Below, one piece after another: positions 1-12,400 of a stretch of DNA of 64,000 nucleotides (the stretch's first letter is position 1; every line of letters begins with the position of its first letter). The notes under the pieces were generated by a model that worked only from the letters and a program-made list of their open reading frames with translations, made no database searches and had not been told where the DNA came from. The stretch covers positions 5,569,501 through 5,633,500 of the forward strand of contig CAMQGK010000341.1 in NCBI GenBank assembly GCA_947000775.1, written 5' to 3'. This DNA comes from Pterois miles. Taxonomy: Eukaryota; Chordata; Actinopteri; Perciformes; Scorpaenidae. Both the position numbers and the translations under genes were made by a program.

Positions 1-844
1 AACTAGTTTAAAGAACTTTGTTCCTATTTTTATTGTGTGTGCACCAGAGGAACGAGGAACGATCTTAGCTGTGAGAACGCTGTTTTGACGGATTTTTTTA
101 GCTCCTTTTTTTCAAGGTGGGTACTTTCAAGAGGAACCGTGAGTGGCGTGAGTGGTGCAACTGTACAATGATTGGTCAATAGATTCTCACTCCAAACTTG
201 TCAAATACTGCGGTTTAGTCCGTGCCCCTCAGCATCGGAGACCGATGCACGGGTTCCCCTCTTGCATAATGAATCAAGGACAGGTTACACGCATGGAGTC
301 CGACTCGAGGTACTTCTCAAACAGCGCTATTTGACGAACTGGGAGAGAGAATGGGTTGGATTGGTCAAACACATGAGCCACTGCAGCACCAGCAACCACC
401 TTTTTGCCACATAAAAAAACAAAAAACACAGACAACAGAAGACAACACGGGCCGTGAAGTCAACAAGTGTGGCGGCAATTTCTGTTAAAACAGGGCTCAA
501 AAACAAAACAGTGTCATTCTGAGTTTATTACCCAACCGTCAACATAAAATGTTGAAGGCTGAGAGGCCTCAGTCTCTGTTTAGCTGTAATTATAGCTTTA
601 CACAAATGCTCACAGTCGTATATCTCACATTGTCTTCTCTGACTGACACTTCTGTTCTTTTAAAGGTGCCTATCCTAAAATAAGCATGTTTGTTGACTAG
701 GAATGCAACACCACGACTGAAATACACAAGAGGTTGGCTCGTTCCTGAGCACCCACCCACTGAGCCAAACAAAGTGAGAAATCAGCTCAGTGGAGGCATA
801 CCTGTCTGCAGCCTGCACAACAGGACTCAGTGAGTTAACAGTGA
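1..844. other. gene-free stretch
   Basis: No exon, RNA gene or clear transposon end was recognised. Two overlapping open frames of 60 and 80 codons (about 152-414) have no domain and the start of the stretch is not distinctive. The last 30 bases repeat the string gtgagttaac, which leads into the minisatellite that follows. Confidence 0.5.
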
Positions 845-1024
845 GTTAACCCAGTAGCACAAAGGCTAACCCAGTAGCTCAAAGGCTAACCCAGTAGCAC
901 AAAGGCTAACCCAACAGCACAAAGGCTAACCCAGCGGCACAAAGGCTAACCCAGCGGCACAAAGGCTAACCCAGTAGCACAAAAGCTAACCCATTAGCAC
1001 AAAGGCTAACCTAGCGGCACAAAG
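845..1024. repeat. 20-bp minisatellite, about 9 copies
   Basis: Eight full units lie in exact 20-base register from 861 to 1020, with a partial unit before them. The consensus unit is aaaggctaacccagtagcac. Substitutions are concentrated in the tag/cgg triplet before the terminal cac (tagcac, tagctc, cagcac, cggcac). No indels are seen between units, so slippage within the array is recent compared with point mutation. Because 20 is not a multiple of 3, the array does not keep one reading frame, which argues against a coding repeat. Confidence 0.95.
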
Positions 1025-4000
1025 CACACCCACTGAGTCACGGAGCTATAGCCGATTCAAACTGAAATCACAAAAGGTATTTTCATGATGGCTACTTTGC
1101 TCAAGTTTATATGATTGTGACATGTAATAGTAATGTAATGACAATGTAAGATGAAGCTCTGATTTGTAAGATATTAGTTCCTTTTCCTGTAATTCCTGGA
1201 AAATGATCTGTCTCTAAGAGGCATAAATGTAGAATAAAATTTCAGTGTAATTATTCAGGGGAGATTTGGAGCAGTGGGACATTTAGGCCTTTATCCCACG
1301 TATTACGCAGGGAATTAACAGCTAGAGAGCTATCTGCATTTGGCAAGAGGAACTAAGTAAACACCCAAAATGGATAAACCAGGCAACCTAGAATCTCACT
1401 AAATGCAATCATTAAACTTCCCTGTATTCTCATTAACTTTTGGGAGCTGTGTTATCACTCAGGTTCAACGTTAGTAATGTAAACAAGTAGTAAAGTGAAT
1501 CCAGTACACTATTTTGATGTAAAAAAGCAAAGGTACAATGACTTCCTGTTTTTGTCTTTTATTTGGAGATATTTCGGCGGCGACAACAAAAAAAAAAACC
1601 TGAACCCCCAATGGCCGGAGTTCAGAGAGGGGGCAAGCCAGATTGCGAAAGAATTGCTTTGAGTGGTGGATCGGCATTGCAGGAATTTTTTAATTTCCTG
1701 TTACTCAATAATTCTGCTCTACTTAGGTCCTTGGACAACATCCTGCACTGTACGTTGTCTGATCAGCTCAATCCATTGGACAGATGCAGGGGAAGCATGC
1801 TTTAATCCTTTATCATTGGTCCACGACATGGTGGCCCAGCGTGACTGGCCTGGCAGGTACCAGAGACTGGGTGTAGCTATTTGGGGAGGAGGTCGGACAA
1901 TGTGGTCAGGCTCAGTGATGATGTCATGGACACACCTCAACTCCCCCACTCGCCCGCCGCACAAGTGATTATTTTATCCTCCAGGCTTTTTATGAGCTCA
2001 TGGTGATAAACGGGAACGATTCTGCCGTCTTTTACAGGGGAAATAAAGAAAACAGTCAGATGAGAAGCAGAACGAAGTGAGCAGTAAGTGCTTTACAGTG
2101 GGGGCGTTGACTTCCAGGCCTCCGGGGCTGTGGAGCTGGTTTTCTGGTGAGGATCTTCCCGTCCTCAACCTCCACCCCGCCTCCCTCCCCACAGCGCGTT
2201 CGTCATGGCTGCTCAGGGTCAAATAAATCACCTGCCATCGCAGGTGCTGACCTGTTGTTTATTAGTAAATGTCTAAAGGACAAGCTTTGAGAGGGGGAGG
2301 AGCTGGAGAGAGGTAGTCAAGGGGTTAAAGCACTACTCGTGGGTCTTAAGGTTGATTTAGCAGCCCCTCTGGGAGGCTGCTGTACTACCCTGAAGAAATG
2401 AATGCCAATAAAGCCTGCAGTGACTGATGTTTGAGAACGTCTTAATTGTCTTGTTAAAAAGAAAGACTATGGTATGTAGGAGGAAAATGTGCTCTCGGTG
2501 CTGAGAGTTAAGGTGTGAGGAAGACATTACAGATGAAAAATGCTGCTGTCAAACAACTTTTGTACTTGACCACAACGGCAGAATAAAACCAGGGTTCTTG
2601 TGCAGTGAGAAACTTCACCGTCATATTTTTACTTCAACTGAGCAGATGGAGAGCATTGATAAATCTCTCCTTCTGGGGTTTGTGATCACTTATAAAAATC
2701 CAGCACATAAACTCAAACTTTTATTAGAAAAAAAAAATGACAGTTAGGAAATACCTGTTTTTCATTTTGTGTGAGAAACTATTCCACACCATTTAATCAT
2801 ATGTCATGTGTTTAAATGGCGGAGGATTATAAAGGGATTATTATATTATGAGAACGCTGACTGTCAGAAATGACAGACACAAAATTACTTCCATCATTGC
2901 TTCATAACTGAAACAATAATAGTATAACCTTTGAGACAACCAGGGCTGACAGCAGAGCCCGATCTTCTGCTATCTAATAAATTACACTATTGTCTCCTCA
3001 CTCTTGACTTAGCCTCCTGAAGCATGTGAGCTTGAAAGAGCCCAAAGCACTGGAGGCCTTAGCATAACACTTGCCCTGCCACCATCCAACAATGACAGGC
3101 ACCTTCCACCAAAGGCAAGTCAACCTTAAAATTTTTAAATTAAAATAATGATTGTCTAAACATTTATACACTGGCTTTCTGTGTACATACGCCTTTGTCT
3201 AGACAGTGCGTTGCCATAAAGCTGGCAAAACAACATTAGCCTGCGCAAAATATCTGTATCAAGTGATGTCATCTGCCCATGTAATGTAAAGCTAAGATTG
3301 AGCTCGATCAATTAGGATTTGCAGTGGAGCAGAAAATAGCTTATGACAGAGCTAAGGTGGAGGAATGTATGAGGAAAAATAAACTTCTCCTCTGACACAC
3401 ACTCTCTACCTTTGCAGAATGGAGCCAGACTGTATGCATACATGTACTTACTAATACAACAAAAGTCCTGAGATCATTTATAGTCTCTTGCAAACACTAA
3501 TTTCAATGGATCGACAGCTGCACATGTAAATTTTGCCGTGATGTCGGCAGTTCTGAATTACTTCACATCAGACAAAACACCACTGAATCTATGAACAACC
3601 TGGCATTTGTGCCTCTCGTACACTGAAGCAATGGTGTCCCCCAGTAGTTCCTCATCACTGTAACACAACACTAACTCCCCTAAATTCCCTGGTATTTTGG
3701 ATTTTGTATAACGAATGCAGTGCCTGGGCATCAGTGGCTGGGCTGAATGCTCGACCTGTCAGACAACTTCACACTCAACACTGTGCTTCCTTTGGTCCTG
3801 AGCAATACACCTGTCATGACATAGTTGCATCACACACCCAATTGCTGCGACTCGGTCAGAAACACCAGTGAAATACAGTCTGGTTCATGGGAAAAATACA
3901 AGGGATAGACTTTACCGTTGGGGTATTAAAATGTCCCCTAATAGCTAAAGATTTATTATGATGTTTAAACATGAAAAGTATTGAATCATCATCCACTATT

Positions 4001-4426
4001 CTCACTCATTGTATCCATAATAACTTCTAAAAGGCCCTAAAACACTTAAAAATATGCAACTGCATACTACTAACTGTGTACCTCTACCTCAGAAAAAAGG
4101 AGAGGAATTATTAAAACTGAGTTGAATATCAGTAAAATGGTTTAACTATTTGACACATTAGGGATCCGGCCATATAGGATGTTATGGCAGATTGTGGTAA
4201 AAAAAAAAACACATTGTGGTGAATTTCTGATATTGGGATAATCGTAAATATCGCACCAGTGATTTGAAAAAGAGGTATCATAGAACAGAAGTGAAAAATA
4301 GAGCCAGATTTTTAAAAAATAAGGAATTATCACATAATAAAGAACACTTTCTTTTTAATATGTCCATTATATATGCAGGTGGACCTTAGGATTTATGACT
4401 GTGTTTTTCACGTTGACTAAAAGATT
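1025..4426. other. gene-free, mostly non-repetitive stretch
   Basis: Open frames around 1471-2231 overlap on both strands and have no recognisable domain. No terminal inverted repeats, microsatellites or SINE boxes were seen. Small poly(A) or poly(T) runs occur (for example near 2728 and 4199). I see no support for a gene. Confidence 0.5.
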
Positions 4427-4879
4427 AGGACTGTCGAAGTTAACGTAATAAGAATGTGTTAAGGCAAATTTGTTTTAACACCACTAATTTCTTTAATCAA
4501 TGCAACTTTTAGGCTGTAATGAAGATACTGGTATATGAAACTAATCCACTGGTACCAACCATGTCATACTAGCTTGTCTTGAAGGTTAAATAACGCTAAA
4601 CTTTGGAGAGAAAAACTATCATGGCCCTTTTCAAAGTGGTCCCTTGACCTCTGACCTCCAGATGTGTGAATGTAAATGGATTCTCTGGGTCCCCACCAGT
4701 CTCCCCTTTACAGACATGCCCACTTTATGATAATCACATGCAATTTGGGGCAAATCATAGTCAAGTCAGCACACTGACACACTGACAGCTGTTGTTGCCA
4801 TGTTATGATTGTGCATGTTTTTATGCTAAATACAGTACCTGTGAGTGTTCCTGGACAATATCTGGCATTAGTTTGTGTT
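4427..4879 (+). mobile_element. MITE family M, copy 1 (3' truncated)
   Basis: Begins aggactgtcgaagttaacg, close to the family start AGGGCTGTCAAAGTTAACG, and carries the family core 'ccctTGACCTCTGACCTCC' (4644-4663 region). It then follows the shared block through gacagctgttgttgccatg and the gacaatatctgg segment. It stops near 4879 without the final AT-rich arm and TTGACAGCCCT end seen in longer copies. No open frame of note; a non-autonomous element. Orientation is defined by the TGACCTCTGACCTCC strand. Confidence 0.85.
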
Positions 4880-7309
4880 CCAGTGTGAAAACAGGCAAAT
4901 CACTTATTTTTTGTTGAAAAAAAGGTAATAAATCAGAATATATTGCAATATATTTTATCCCTATACTCAGCATATCACAAAATGTTTATAATCAGAATAA
5001 GATTGTGTCGTGACGGACGTTTCACGGGGCCTCTAAACTACTTTTGGCAACACAACTTTATTTCTGTGATGCATCAAGTTAATACTAACTACTGAGTTCC
5101 TCTGCTTACCCCAAACACAACTGCTACTGCAGGAAATGCAAAGTTTATAATATTCTGTGCACTACAGGCCTGCTACAACAGAAAATACATGCGCTTTACT
5201 AAACTGGGTAGACTGTCGGCTGCATCGCTGATGTGTCTTCTGCCAGCTGGAATGAGAGAGATTTGAAAAGCAGGTCCATATACAGAATTTATTGGTGTGG
5301 CGTCTCATGTTTATTTAACGACTGTATTGTCTATTGTATAGAAAACCAAACTTTGTAAAACAGAGGAAAATAAGTGTCACCTTTTTCTTTTTTCCGTTTT
5401 TAAATTTATAGTGACACTGCTGGGAGTTCATAGTTTCCTACTTTTAGTGACGGAAAACTGGCTGAAAAATATGTAAATTATGACCGTCTGTGAACCGAGG
5501 TTGAGGCTTCACAATCTAGCAGCAAAATCTCTTACTGTCACATCAGTGAACCTGTAAAGTTGATCTTTTCATAGCCTATAATTTGTAGGAGATATTATCA
5601 GTATGGATATCAGCACGTCAGAGTGAGTTAACTGATGAATCAGTTAAAATGACTTATTACCTGCTCAATCTGGCTTATCACCTTCATCTGCTTTCAAACG
5701 CGCCGTCTTTAACAGAAAACTTCCTCTCGCCGAACAAGTCTGTGCAGCGGGTCACTCCCGGTGACAGCTCGAATCATGGTTGTTATTGAGCGAGAGGTTG
5801 AGAGACCGAGGCTTGACGGGCAGGTGTAATAAGCCAGGGAGTTGAGATGTCACCCATGGGTGCAGCCTGGGGCAAATAAGGCCTGATGAGCGTCTAAGGA
5901 TTGCTGGGCTATAATGTAACTCTTTGTTCAAGTTGTACAGCAGAAATGGGAAATATGTTCGTGCTTGACGTGTTCTTGTAATAACGCGGTAATGAGTGTC
6001 AAGAAGCAATGGCCATTCCAAATACCTTTTGGCATCTTGCGTCACTTTGGTGTCAAAACCACAATCCAAACGCAGGTGTAGCTGTAATTATTTCACCTAA
6101 GAATATGTGATTTATGTCAGCGGTGAGCTCTGAAGTGCAGGAAACATAAATATTACTTATTAGTCATTTCCACATTGATATACTGTCTTTGATCTGTCAG
6201 AAGAGCTGGATAAACTTTGGATGACTGTCCTGTGTCTGTAATTTATTACATGCATGCAGCATTTACTACATACAGCAGTTACTGGCAGCTTTTCTCACAC
6301 CCCAGTGTGTGTGAATGATCAATTAATGAGTCACTTTGGAACAATTACATAAAGAGTCTTTTCTGTGTATATCACCACAACACAAACTCATCTTTCCATG
6401 TTTTTTATCTAGCCTATTTAAGGGGGGCGGGGTACTCTCCACAATGCTAAATGCTGTTAATCCTGGCCCGAGGCCTCAGACAACAGAAATACAAATTTGC
6501 AGCTGCCTTAATTACCAGATTTCAAAAACAAACAATAAATCTGCCTTAGATAGAGATGCTGGTGGAAAACAAACAACCTCTGGGCTTACAGATGGTTATC
6601 GCCATATTCTGATGTCTTAGGAAGATTACGATAAAGCCCTATATATAGTGGGAAAGGCTCCTATGCAGGGGTTGTGACACTTAAAAAGTGTGTTAATCAT
6701 AGTTTCCTAATTAATTCTTTCTTTTTGAAGCAGACGTCGAGTCCAGCTTTAACGGTGGCTGTTTGAGAGATACATGTCAGTCATTAGAACAAGGTGCGCC
6801 TGTTTCACGGATGAGTAAATCCCTCTCTCAGGACAAAGATGTGCTCTGTTTCGTCCTGACCACCCGAGTACTGCAGCCCTGCTTTTGAGGTTTTGATGAT
6901 ATTTTATGAGTCCTAATTGTGACTGACCCGGCCCGCCGGAGGCTTCATTTCATCTGAGGGAAGAAGGGTCCGGTGCTTCCTGCTGACTGGCGGCATCTGG
7001 GCCGATCAGCGTGGCTGTCTGCTGACCTCCACCTTCACAGGACGGTGAGGGACACATCTCAAGTTCATCCTCCCCTTGGGTGGTACGGCTCTCAGCTTAC
7101 CTCCACCTGTCCGCTGGGGCCAGCTTCTCCCTTCACCCCTCGCCCTCCAACTACTCTGTGAGACTACTTAACATACCCCGCTGAGCTCCTTTTACAGCCC
7201 TTAAACAAAACTCTGCCATTGTTTACCAACACTAGTTAGGGTGAAACATGGCTTTCAAGTCTAGTTTTGCTTTAAGTAGTTGAGTTTTTATAATAGGATT
7301 TGAATTAGA
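4880..7309. other. gene-free, non-repetitive stretch
   Basis: No coding or mobile feature was recognised. The part around 6420-6570 contains a cluster of TTAAT/ATTAC motifs (tgttaatcctgg, cttaattaccag) and looks like possible conserved non-coding DNA, but this cannot be tested from one genome. Open frames at 5752-6069 (minus) and 6336-6620 (plus) have no recognisable domain. Confidence 0.4.
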
Positions 7310-7986
7310 AATGTCAAAGTTAACGTGATAATAACATGTTAAGACAATTTGCTTTCAACGCCACTAATTTCTTTAATGCAATCGATCTTTCAGGTCGTAG
7401 CAGGCTCAGTTTTAAAGCTAGAGTGAAGATACTGGCATCATATGAAACTAATAAACATAATGAATCCATCGGTACCAACCATGTCATATTAAACTGTGAT
7501 GAAGGCGGTTAAATCACACTCCACACTTGTGCTAAAGTTTGGCGAGGAAAAACTGGGATGGCCATTTTCAAAGGAGTCCCTTGACCTCTGACCTCCAGAT
7601 GTGTGAATGTAAATGGGTTCTCTGGGTCCCCACCAGTCTCCCCTTTACAGACATACTCACTTTATGATAGTCCCAGTCAGTCTGGATCAAGTCATAGTCA
7701 AGTCAGCACTCTGACACACTGACAGCTGTTGTTGCCACGTTATGATTTGAGCATATTTTTATGCTAAATGCAGAACCTGTGAGCGTTTCTGGACAATATT
7801 TGTCATAATTTAATTTAATTTAATAAAACGGATTTCAAATAATTTTCAAAGTACATGTCAAGTATTACATACCTAACAAAGCTCTCTTTAAATTCTGAAC
7901 AGATAAAAAATGCTACTAATTTGCGACTAATTGCAATTAACTATGGACAATCACACAATTTAATATTTTAATCGACTGACAGCCCT
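7310..7986 (+). mobile_element. MITE family M, copy 2 (near full length)
   Basis: Runs from atgtcaaagttaacgtgataa to gactgacagccct. It contains the family core TTGACCTCTGACCTCC, the ggttctctgggtccccacc block, the tttatgatagtcccagtcag block and the AT-rich 3' arm with gcaattaactatggacaatc. Length about 680 bp. The terminal sequences (AGGG)CTGTCAA and TTGACAGCCCT are inverted repeats of about 11 bases, so this is a cut-and-paste type non-autonomous element. The first bases are degenerate and no clean target duplication can be read. Confidence 0.88.
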
Positions 7987-9826
7987 GATGTGAATGAATT
8001 AACTGAAACCCCATATTAGTTCAAAAGGAGGCAACACTGAGGACCTTTTCCACTCTGCAGTCCGGTGGCTGGTGCTCTCTTTAGGTAGTAACACAAGAAT
8101 GTGAGTCTAACCCTTTATTAAACTGCAGATTCCTCATTGTTTGTATAACCCCAGAGTGACTCCAGAGTCACATTTGTTCTCTAGGCCTCCGTACAGCAGA
8201 AAATGGCCGCTGCATGACCAGATCCTCTTTGATGCGATAATGAAAACAAATGAGTGTAACATGATAATATATTGAGGAGCGCCGCAGTTTTCAAAGCTGA
8301 CATCGTGGGGGAATTGAGGTGCAACCAGGGAAACACTAAGCTATGTTTGTCATCGCTCTCGACATTGTCTCTCGCACAAATTATTTCCTCCAGTTCACTT
8401 CAGAGTATTAGTCTTCTTGGGGGTTCAATTAATCAAAGGAAGCACAGTTCCATATGCCTCTGCAGGGTGACTCTGACTGACCCAGCCATCGACTTAAAGC
8501 CATACTTCATTACTCTGCAAGTAAATACCAGAGAAAGCGTCAACTCATGCACAAAAAAAAAAAAAAAAAAACACTTGAAAAATAAAACATAGTAGAAATC
8601 CCAGTTATTGCTTTTACCACTATACTGTCACCTTAGCTCTATACTCCAAAACTTATGCGTATGTATTACTTTCATACATATTCACTCTACATCCTGTTTA
8701 CATTCAGCTTTTGAAATACTGCCTTCCATAAATCTACATTACATTATTTTATATTTCAGTAAGTTAATATTTAAGCCCTATATTTTAACATTAACTTTTT
8801 TATATATACATTTTTACCAAGCATTGTTGGAGAGTACCTGAGACCCAAGATTGCTGTAATTTTTGTGCATATGATGAATAACTTGAAACATAAACAGAAA
8901 TCCCGAGAAATGGTGACTATTATGGTGCTCTAAATGTAGTGGGACATGACCCAATTTATCATGTGTGAATTGAGTTATTGAGCTTTATCCTCTTTATTTA
9001 CATAAACATAATTTCATCTTTATAGACTCGGTATTACCTGCTACTTAGGTAGAATCTGAGTTATTTTCTACAAGCTCACCTGTTGTTCTCATAAGGAAAT
9101 CAATGCCTCTCTCTGGCAGTATAATAACATTCCCGCTGGAGAGTAACAGCTTAATTCACTCTTATCACTTTTGGTTGTCTGGCTTCCAGTCAAGCTGGGG
9201 TCCAAGAGGTGAAATGAGTTTGGCAACCTCAACTCCAGGCGCGACAAGAGAACACACATCATGGTACAGTTAGTGGAAAAAGAGAGGGAAAATTGCCTGC
9301 ATAAGCAGGAAAGATAGAGTTTCATCGTCGTCCCACTAAAAACGCACACTCGTCTTTGGCAGACTTCAAACACTTAATCGGCAATCATTTTTCAATGAGC
9401 CCCGGAGGAGCACATTTTAGTGCTCCACCAAACAGTCTGCTGCTTTGTGCTCTCTAATCCCTCACGGTTATGCATCATGGGGAGCCAGTGGTCGTTCTTT
9501 AGGCGGAGGTTAACCCCCACCTCCAGACACACAGCCAGGCAGACAGACAGACAGACCCACAGCAGTCCTCTCCTCCGCCGCCTCTGTTCTGCCCCGGCCG
9601 CAACATCTGCATCCATCAGGAAACACTCACTTTCTATTGGTGCAGCCCTCAAATTAAGATTGTCTTTTGATCTGGAGGCTGGACAAAATGCAAATGAAAC
9701 ATGATCCCATAAATGGCCTTCTCATCTGCCTTGTTAGGCTCTATGAAGAGGTTTCACCAGCCCCATGGATTCAGCCCTGCCTCTTCTGGACTTGTATCAC
9801 ACATGTGACTGCCTCACTTCAGAGAC
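7987..9826. other. gene-free stretch with an A-run
   Basis: Contains an A-run of 19 bases at about 8551-8569 and otherwise non-repetitive sequence. Open frames at 8272-8592 and 9089-9704 have no recognisable domain. A shallow run of CAGACA units occurs near 9533-9556. Confidence 0.45.
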
Positions 9827-9896
9827 ACCCCCACCCCCCCCCCACCACCACCACCACCACCACACACACCCTACCCCACACACACACACACACACA
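9827..9896. repeat. C-rich / (CCA)n / (CA)n low-complexity tract
   Basis: A C-run merges into (CCA)n and then two (CA)n blocks. Histidine/proline-rich open frames over this tract are simple-sequence artefacts. Confidence 0.95.
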
Positions 9897-9989
9897 ACTT
9901 TAACCCCTGCTTCACTCCCATATCATCTTTTGCTTGCGCTCACAATCGGAGACACAGAACTCGAGAGAAATCACATGCAAGGAAGCCAA

Positions 9990-10260
9990 TAATCTAAACA
10001 GCACTTAACCTGGCCGGTGCAGGAGAGTATTTGTGTGATGAGAAAATCTCCAGGCTCTGGCTCCGTCTCATTAATGAGAAAAGATGAGCGTTCCCCACTG
10101 CAATTAAGAGTCAATCTCCTGCATTAACTCACCGCCCTGCGGCCACACACACAGCACAAAGACAACAGGCCATCACCTGTCACTCATTTTCCTGGGGTGA
10201 GCACTCCCAAGATATATTAAATTAGATGCTCTGTCCTTCTGGGCTCACCTGCTGAAACCT
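9990..10260. other. candidate conserved non-coding element
   Basis: Non-repetitive block with several homeodomain-type cores: ctcattaatgag (a perfect 12-base palindrome near 10067), gcaattaagag, gcattaactc and an AATAAT near the start. It has no similarity by eye to any repeat in the window. Conservation is inferred from composition only. Confidence 0.25.
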
Positions 10261-10573
10261 AAACTTGAAGAATGTAATGCTGCGAGGAAACACAATGAAT
10301 GCAGCCTCAACTCCGTCTGACACTTGATCACATCACAGCAACCGTTCTGGTGTAGTGCGTTACGATCCCACAAACACAATCAGAGCTGCAAACTGCAGAC
10401 GACTGACAGAGGTGACAGGATACAAAACTAACATCAGGGTTCAACATTTTTTGTGATTTTAAAAATGCAAATGAAGTCTTTTGGATGGTTTTGAGATTAG
10501 AATGAAATGAGAAAACTACTTCAAATAAGTCTAGTTGCCTTTAAATTATTTTAATCACAATGTCTAGCAACAG

Positions 10574-10755
10574 AGATGGGCGGCAGGATCAGCTGGTACT
10601 AAAGTAAAAGTACAAAAGTAGTAGCATCAAATTGAATGTAAAAAAGTTAAAGTACTCACGATGAAGTGATCCCATTTAATATCATAGGATTAGAATTATT
10701 GATGCATGAATTTGTTCACTTTAATGTTGCAGCTGGTGAAGGTATATTGGGTTAT

Positions 10756-10805
<50 letters not shown>

Positions 10806-11005
10806 ATTTATTGTAATGATTTGAAACTCCAATGTAACTAAAGCTGTAAAGTAAAAAGTACAATCTTTGCCCCTGAGATGGAGAAGAAGTATAAAGTAGC
10901 AGAAAATAGAAATACTTAAGTAAAGTACAAGTACATTACATTTGTACTTAAGTACAGTACCTTGAGTGGATGTCGTAAGTTACTTTCCACCACTGTTTAC
11001 TGAAG
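10574..11005 (-). mobile_element. TACTTAAG-type dispersed DNA element with internal (TA)n
   Basis: Rich in aaagtacaa / tacttaagta words and ending ttccaccactg at about 11004. Its reverse complement starts CAGTGGTGGAAAGTAAC, which matches a common teleost repeat known to me by sequence but not by database name. The second copy in this window, in the opposite orientation, is at 39948-40770. The interior is replaced by a (TA)n microsatellite. CAGTGG...CCACTG ends would suit a hAT-like origin, but this is not proven. Confidence 0.75.
10761..10802. repeat. (TA)21 microsatellite
   Basis: Uninterrupted TA dinucleotides inside the TACTTAAG-type element. Confidence 0.98.
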
Positions 11006-11028
11006 TTAGTGAATACTAGTCTGCAACG

Positions 11029-11346
11029 TTGAGTCTACAAACTGGACAAAAAGACATTATCATCACTGTACAATACCGGAGAAATTTTAGATTATCTGCA
11101 AATTTGTGCCTGGTTTACAGAATTCAAAATGGTTTGGCCCGTCCTCCACGGTGTGATTTTGAGCATAGTTGCTCAGTAGACTCTATTAGATCCTCAAGAA
11201 GATCCTCAATGCCAGATTGTACCATAACATTTCGTCGCATTACATTTGGGCAATCAGCTTCTTCTGTAAAGGCCTCCCATCAGTGGGACGCCCTGCCTGA
11301 CGATGCGAGTAGCTGCAGCTCTATCGGCACTTTAAAACCAACTTAA
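11029..11346 (+). pseudogene. LINE-type reverse transcriptase C-terminal relic
   Basis: A 105-codon open frame contains the stretch FRRITFGQSASSVKASHQWD followed by ALPDDASS. The pattern R-x-T-x-FG-Q-S...VKA..W..LP is typical of the C-terminal end of non-LTR retrotransposon polyproteins. No catalytic reverse transcriptase motif or endonuclease is present, so this is a 5'-truncated remnant, and the GTG start assigned by frame is not a true start. The clade (L2/Rex-like or another) cannot be set from this tail. A chance resemblance is less likely but possible. Confidence 0.5.
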
Positions 11347-11737
11347 AACATCTGTTAAAAGCTGCTCAGCTTTATCCTCACTGACCTCTAATTCTGCGCC
11401 ATGGTCTTCGTGGCGTTGCTTTTACTTAGGATGCATACTTTGTGATGCGCCATGTGCGTTTTGTATGTTCTTTCTTGTATAACTCTGTAGTATGTTTCTT
11501 CACAGATGTGAATTAGTTTAATCTGGTACGGTGCATCAAATGGTGACATTTATGTTTTAAACCAGCGGTGGGCAATTATCCTTCCTGGGGGGCCACATGA
11601 GAAACCCAGATTGCTGCCAGGGGCCAAACAAATACTGTCAGACGTAACCTCTTTTTTATCACTTTAGAAAACATACTGCTATTCTTATTTTTCAGCATTT
11701 ATTACACTGAAAATCATCCAAACAGCAGATTATGTCT

Positions 11738-12184
11738 TTGAACCGTACAGGACTGACTGGTTTGGGTAGTAATGTTTCCATTAACAAAAATTAACATTTA
11801 ACTCAACATTAACACTTACATTTAACTTTTAACTTAACATTAACACTTACATTTAACATTTAACTTAACATTAACCCTCCCATTTCCTTCTTTGGTTCAT
11901 GCAGCTTTGTAAAAGTCCTCTCTGCTTTAGCCCAGCCCTCACTCTAAGCAGCATATTATTAAGAAAATGATGTCATATTTAGGAGTTTTTGAACCAGACA
12001 GGACTGATCTGTTTTGGGTAGTGATGTTTCCATTAACAAAACTTAATATTTTACTTAACTTTAACACATATATTTAACATTTAACATAACATTAACACTT
12101 ACATTTAACATTTAACTTAACATTAACCCTTACATTTCCTTCTTTGGTTGTATGCAGCTTTGTAAAAAGTCCTCTCTGCTTTAG
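11738..12184. repeat. two diverged tandem copies, about 251-bp period
   Basis: The stretch 11738-11930 (tttgaaccgtacaggactga ... ctctgctttag) recurs at 11989-12184 with about 85-90% identity by eye. Both hold runs of ttaacatttaacttaacatt, a smaller internal repeat. The second copy joins in frame to the finger-coding region on the minus strand. The first has lost one T in the ctttta run and is frameshifted. Confidence 0.9.
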
Positions 12185-12375
12185 TATCTCAGCCAGCAGC
12201 CCCTCGGCTGTCCTCTCCTTCTCATCTCCAGACAGCTTTCTGGATTTTTCTGTATGTTTTGTCTCAAAGTGACGGTTCAAGTTGTTTTTTTTTTTTAATA
12301 CAGATACATATTTGTTGCAAGCTAAGCACACAGCTCTACTGCCAACCTCCGCGAAAAAGTACTGAGTTATTATAG
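12092..12375 (-). pseudogene. hAT/ZBED-like transposase N-terminal fragment
   Basis: Read on the minus strand, the frame extends upstream of its first ATG-like codon as YFFAEVGSRAVCLACNKYVS, then has NNLNRHFETKH and ends with GLFTKLHTTKEG. The spacing C-x2-C ... H-x4-H (CLAC ... RHFETKH) matches a BED-type zinc finger as found at the N terminus of hAT-derived transposases and their domesticated relatives (the ZBED/SCAND3-type group). The downstream 'FTKLHT' motif is also typical of that group. Only about 90 codons remain, ending in low-complexity ttaacatt repeats with no catalytic domain. It is a relic and not a host gene. Confidence 0.6.
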
Positions 12376-12400
12376 ATAAGCCACCTCAGCAGGTGGCGCT

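Larger units (their letters stand above)
11563..12400 (-). mobile_element. decayed hAT-like transposon
   Basis: The left edge reads cagcggtgggcaattatc...ggggggccacatgag, the CAG-GGGTGGGCAA...GGGCCACAT pattern common to many hAT ends. The minus strand of 12100-12375 encodes a BED-type finger followed by the start of a transposase-like region (separate entry). Between them lies a tandem duplication. The opposite terminus was not found, so the right boundary is approximate and no 8-bp target duplication could be read. The element has lost most of its transposase and cannot be autonomous. Confidence 0.65.

Noticed and set aside
1..150. Possible transposon end or promoter at the left edge
   Set aside because: The gtactttcaagaggaaccgtg words felt familiar, but no partner terminus, target duplication or core promoter element could be found.
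845..1024. CRISPR-like array
   Set aside because: Units are contiguous 20-mers with no spacers, in a vertebrate genome; it is a minisatellite.
9827..9896. Histidine/proline-rich peptide
   Set aside because: It is a (CCA)n/(CA)n simple repeat.
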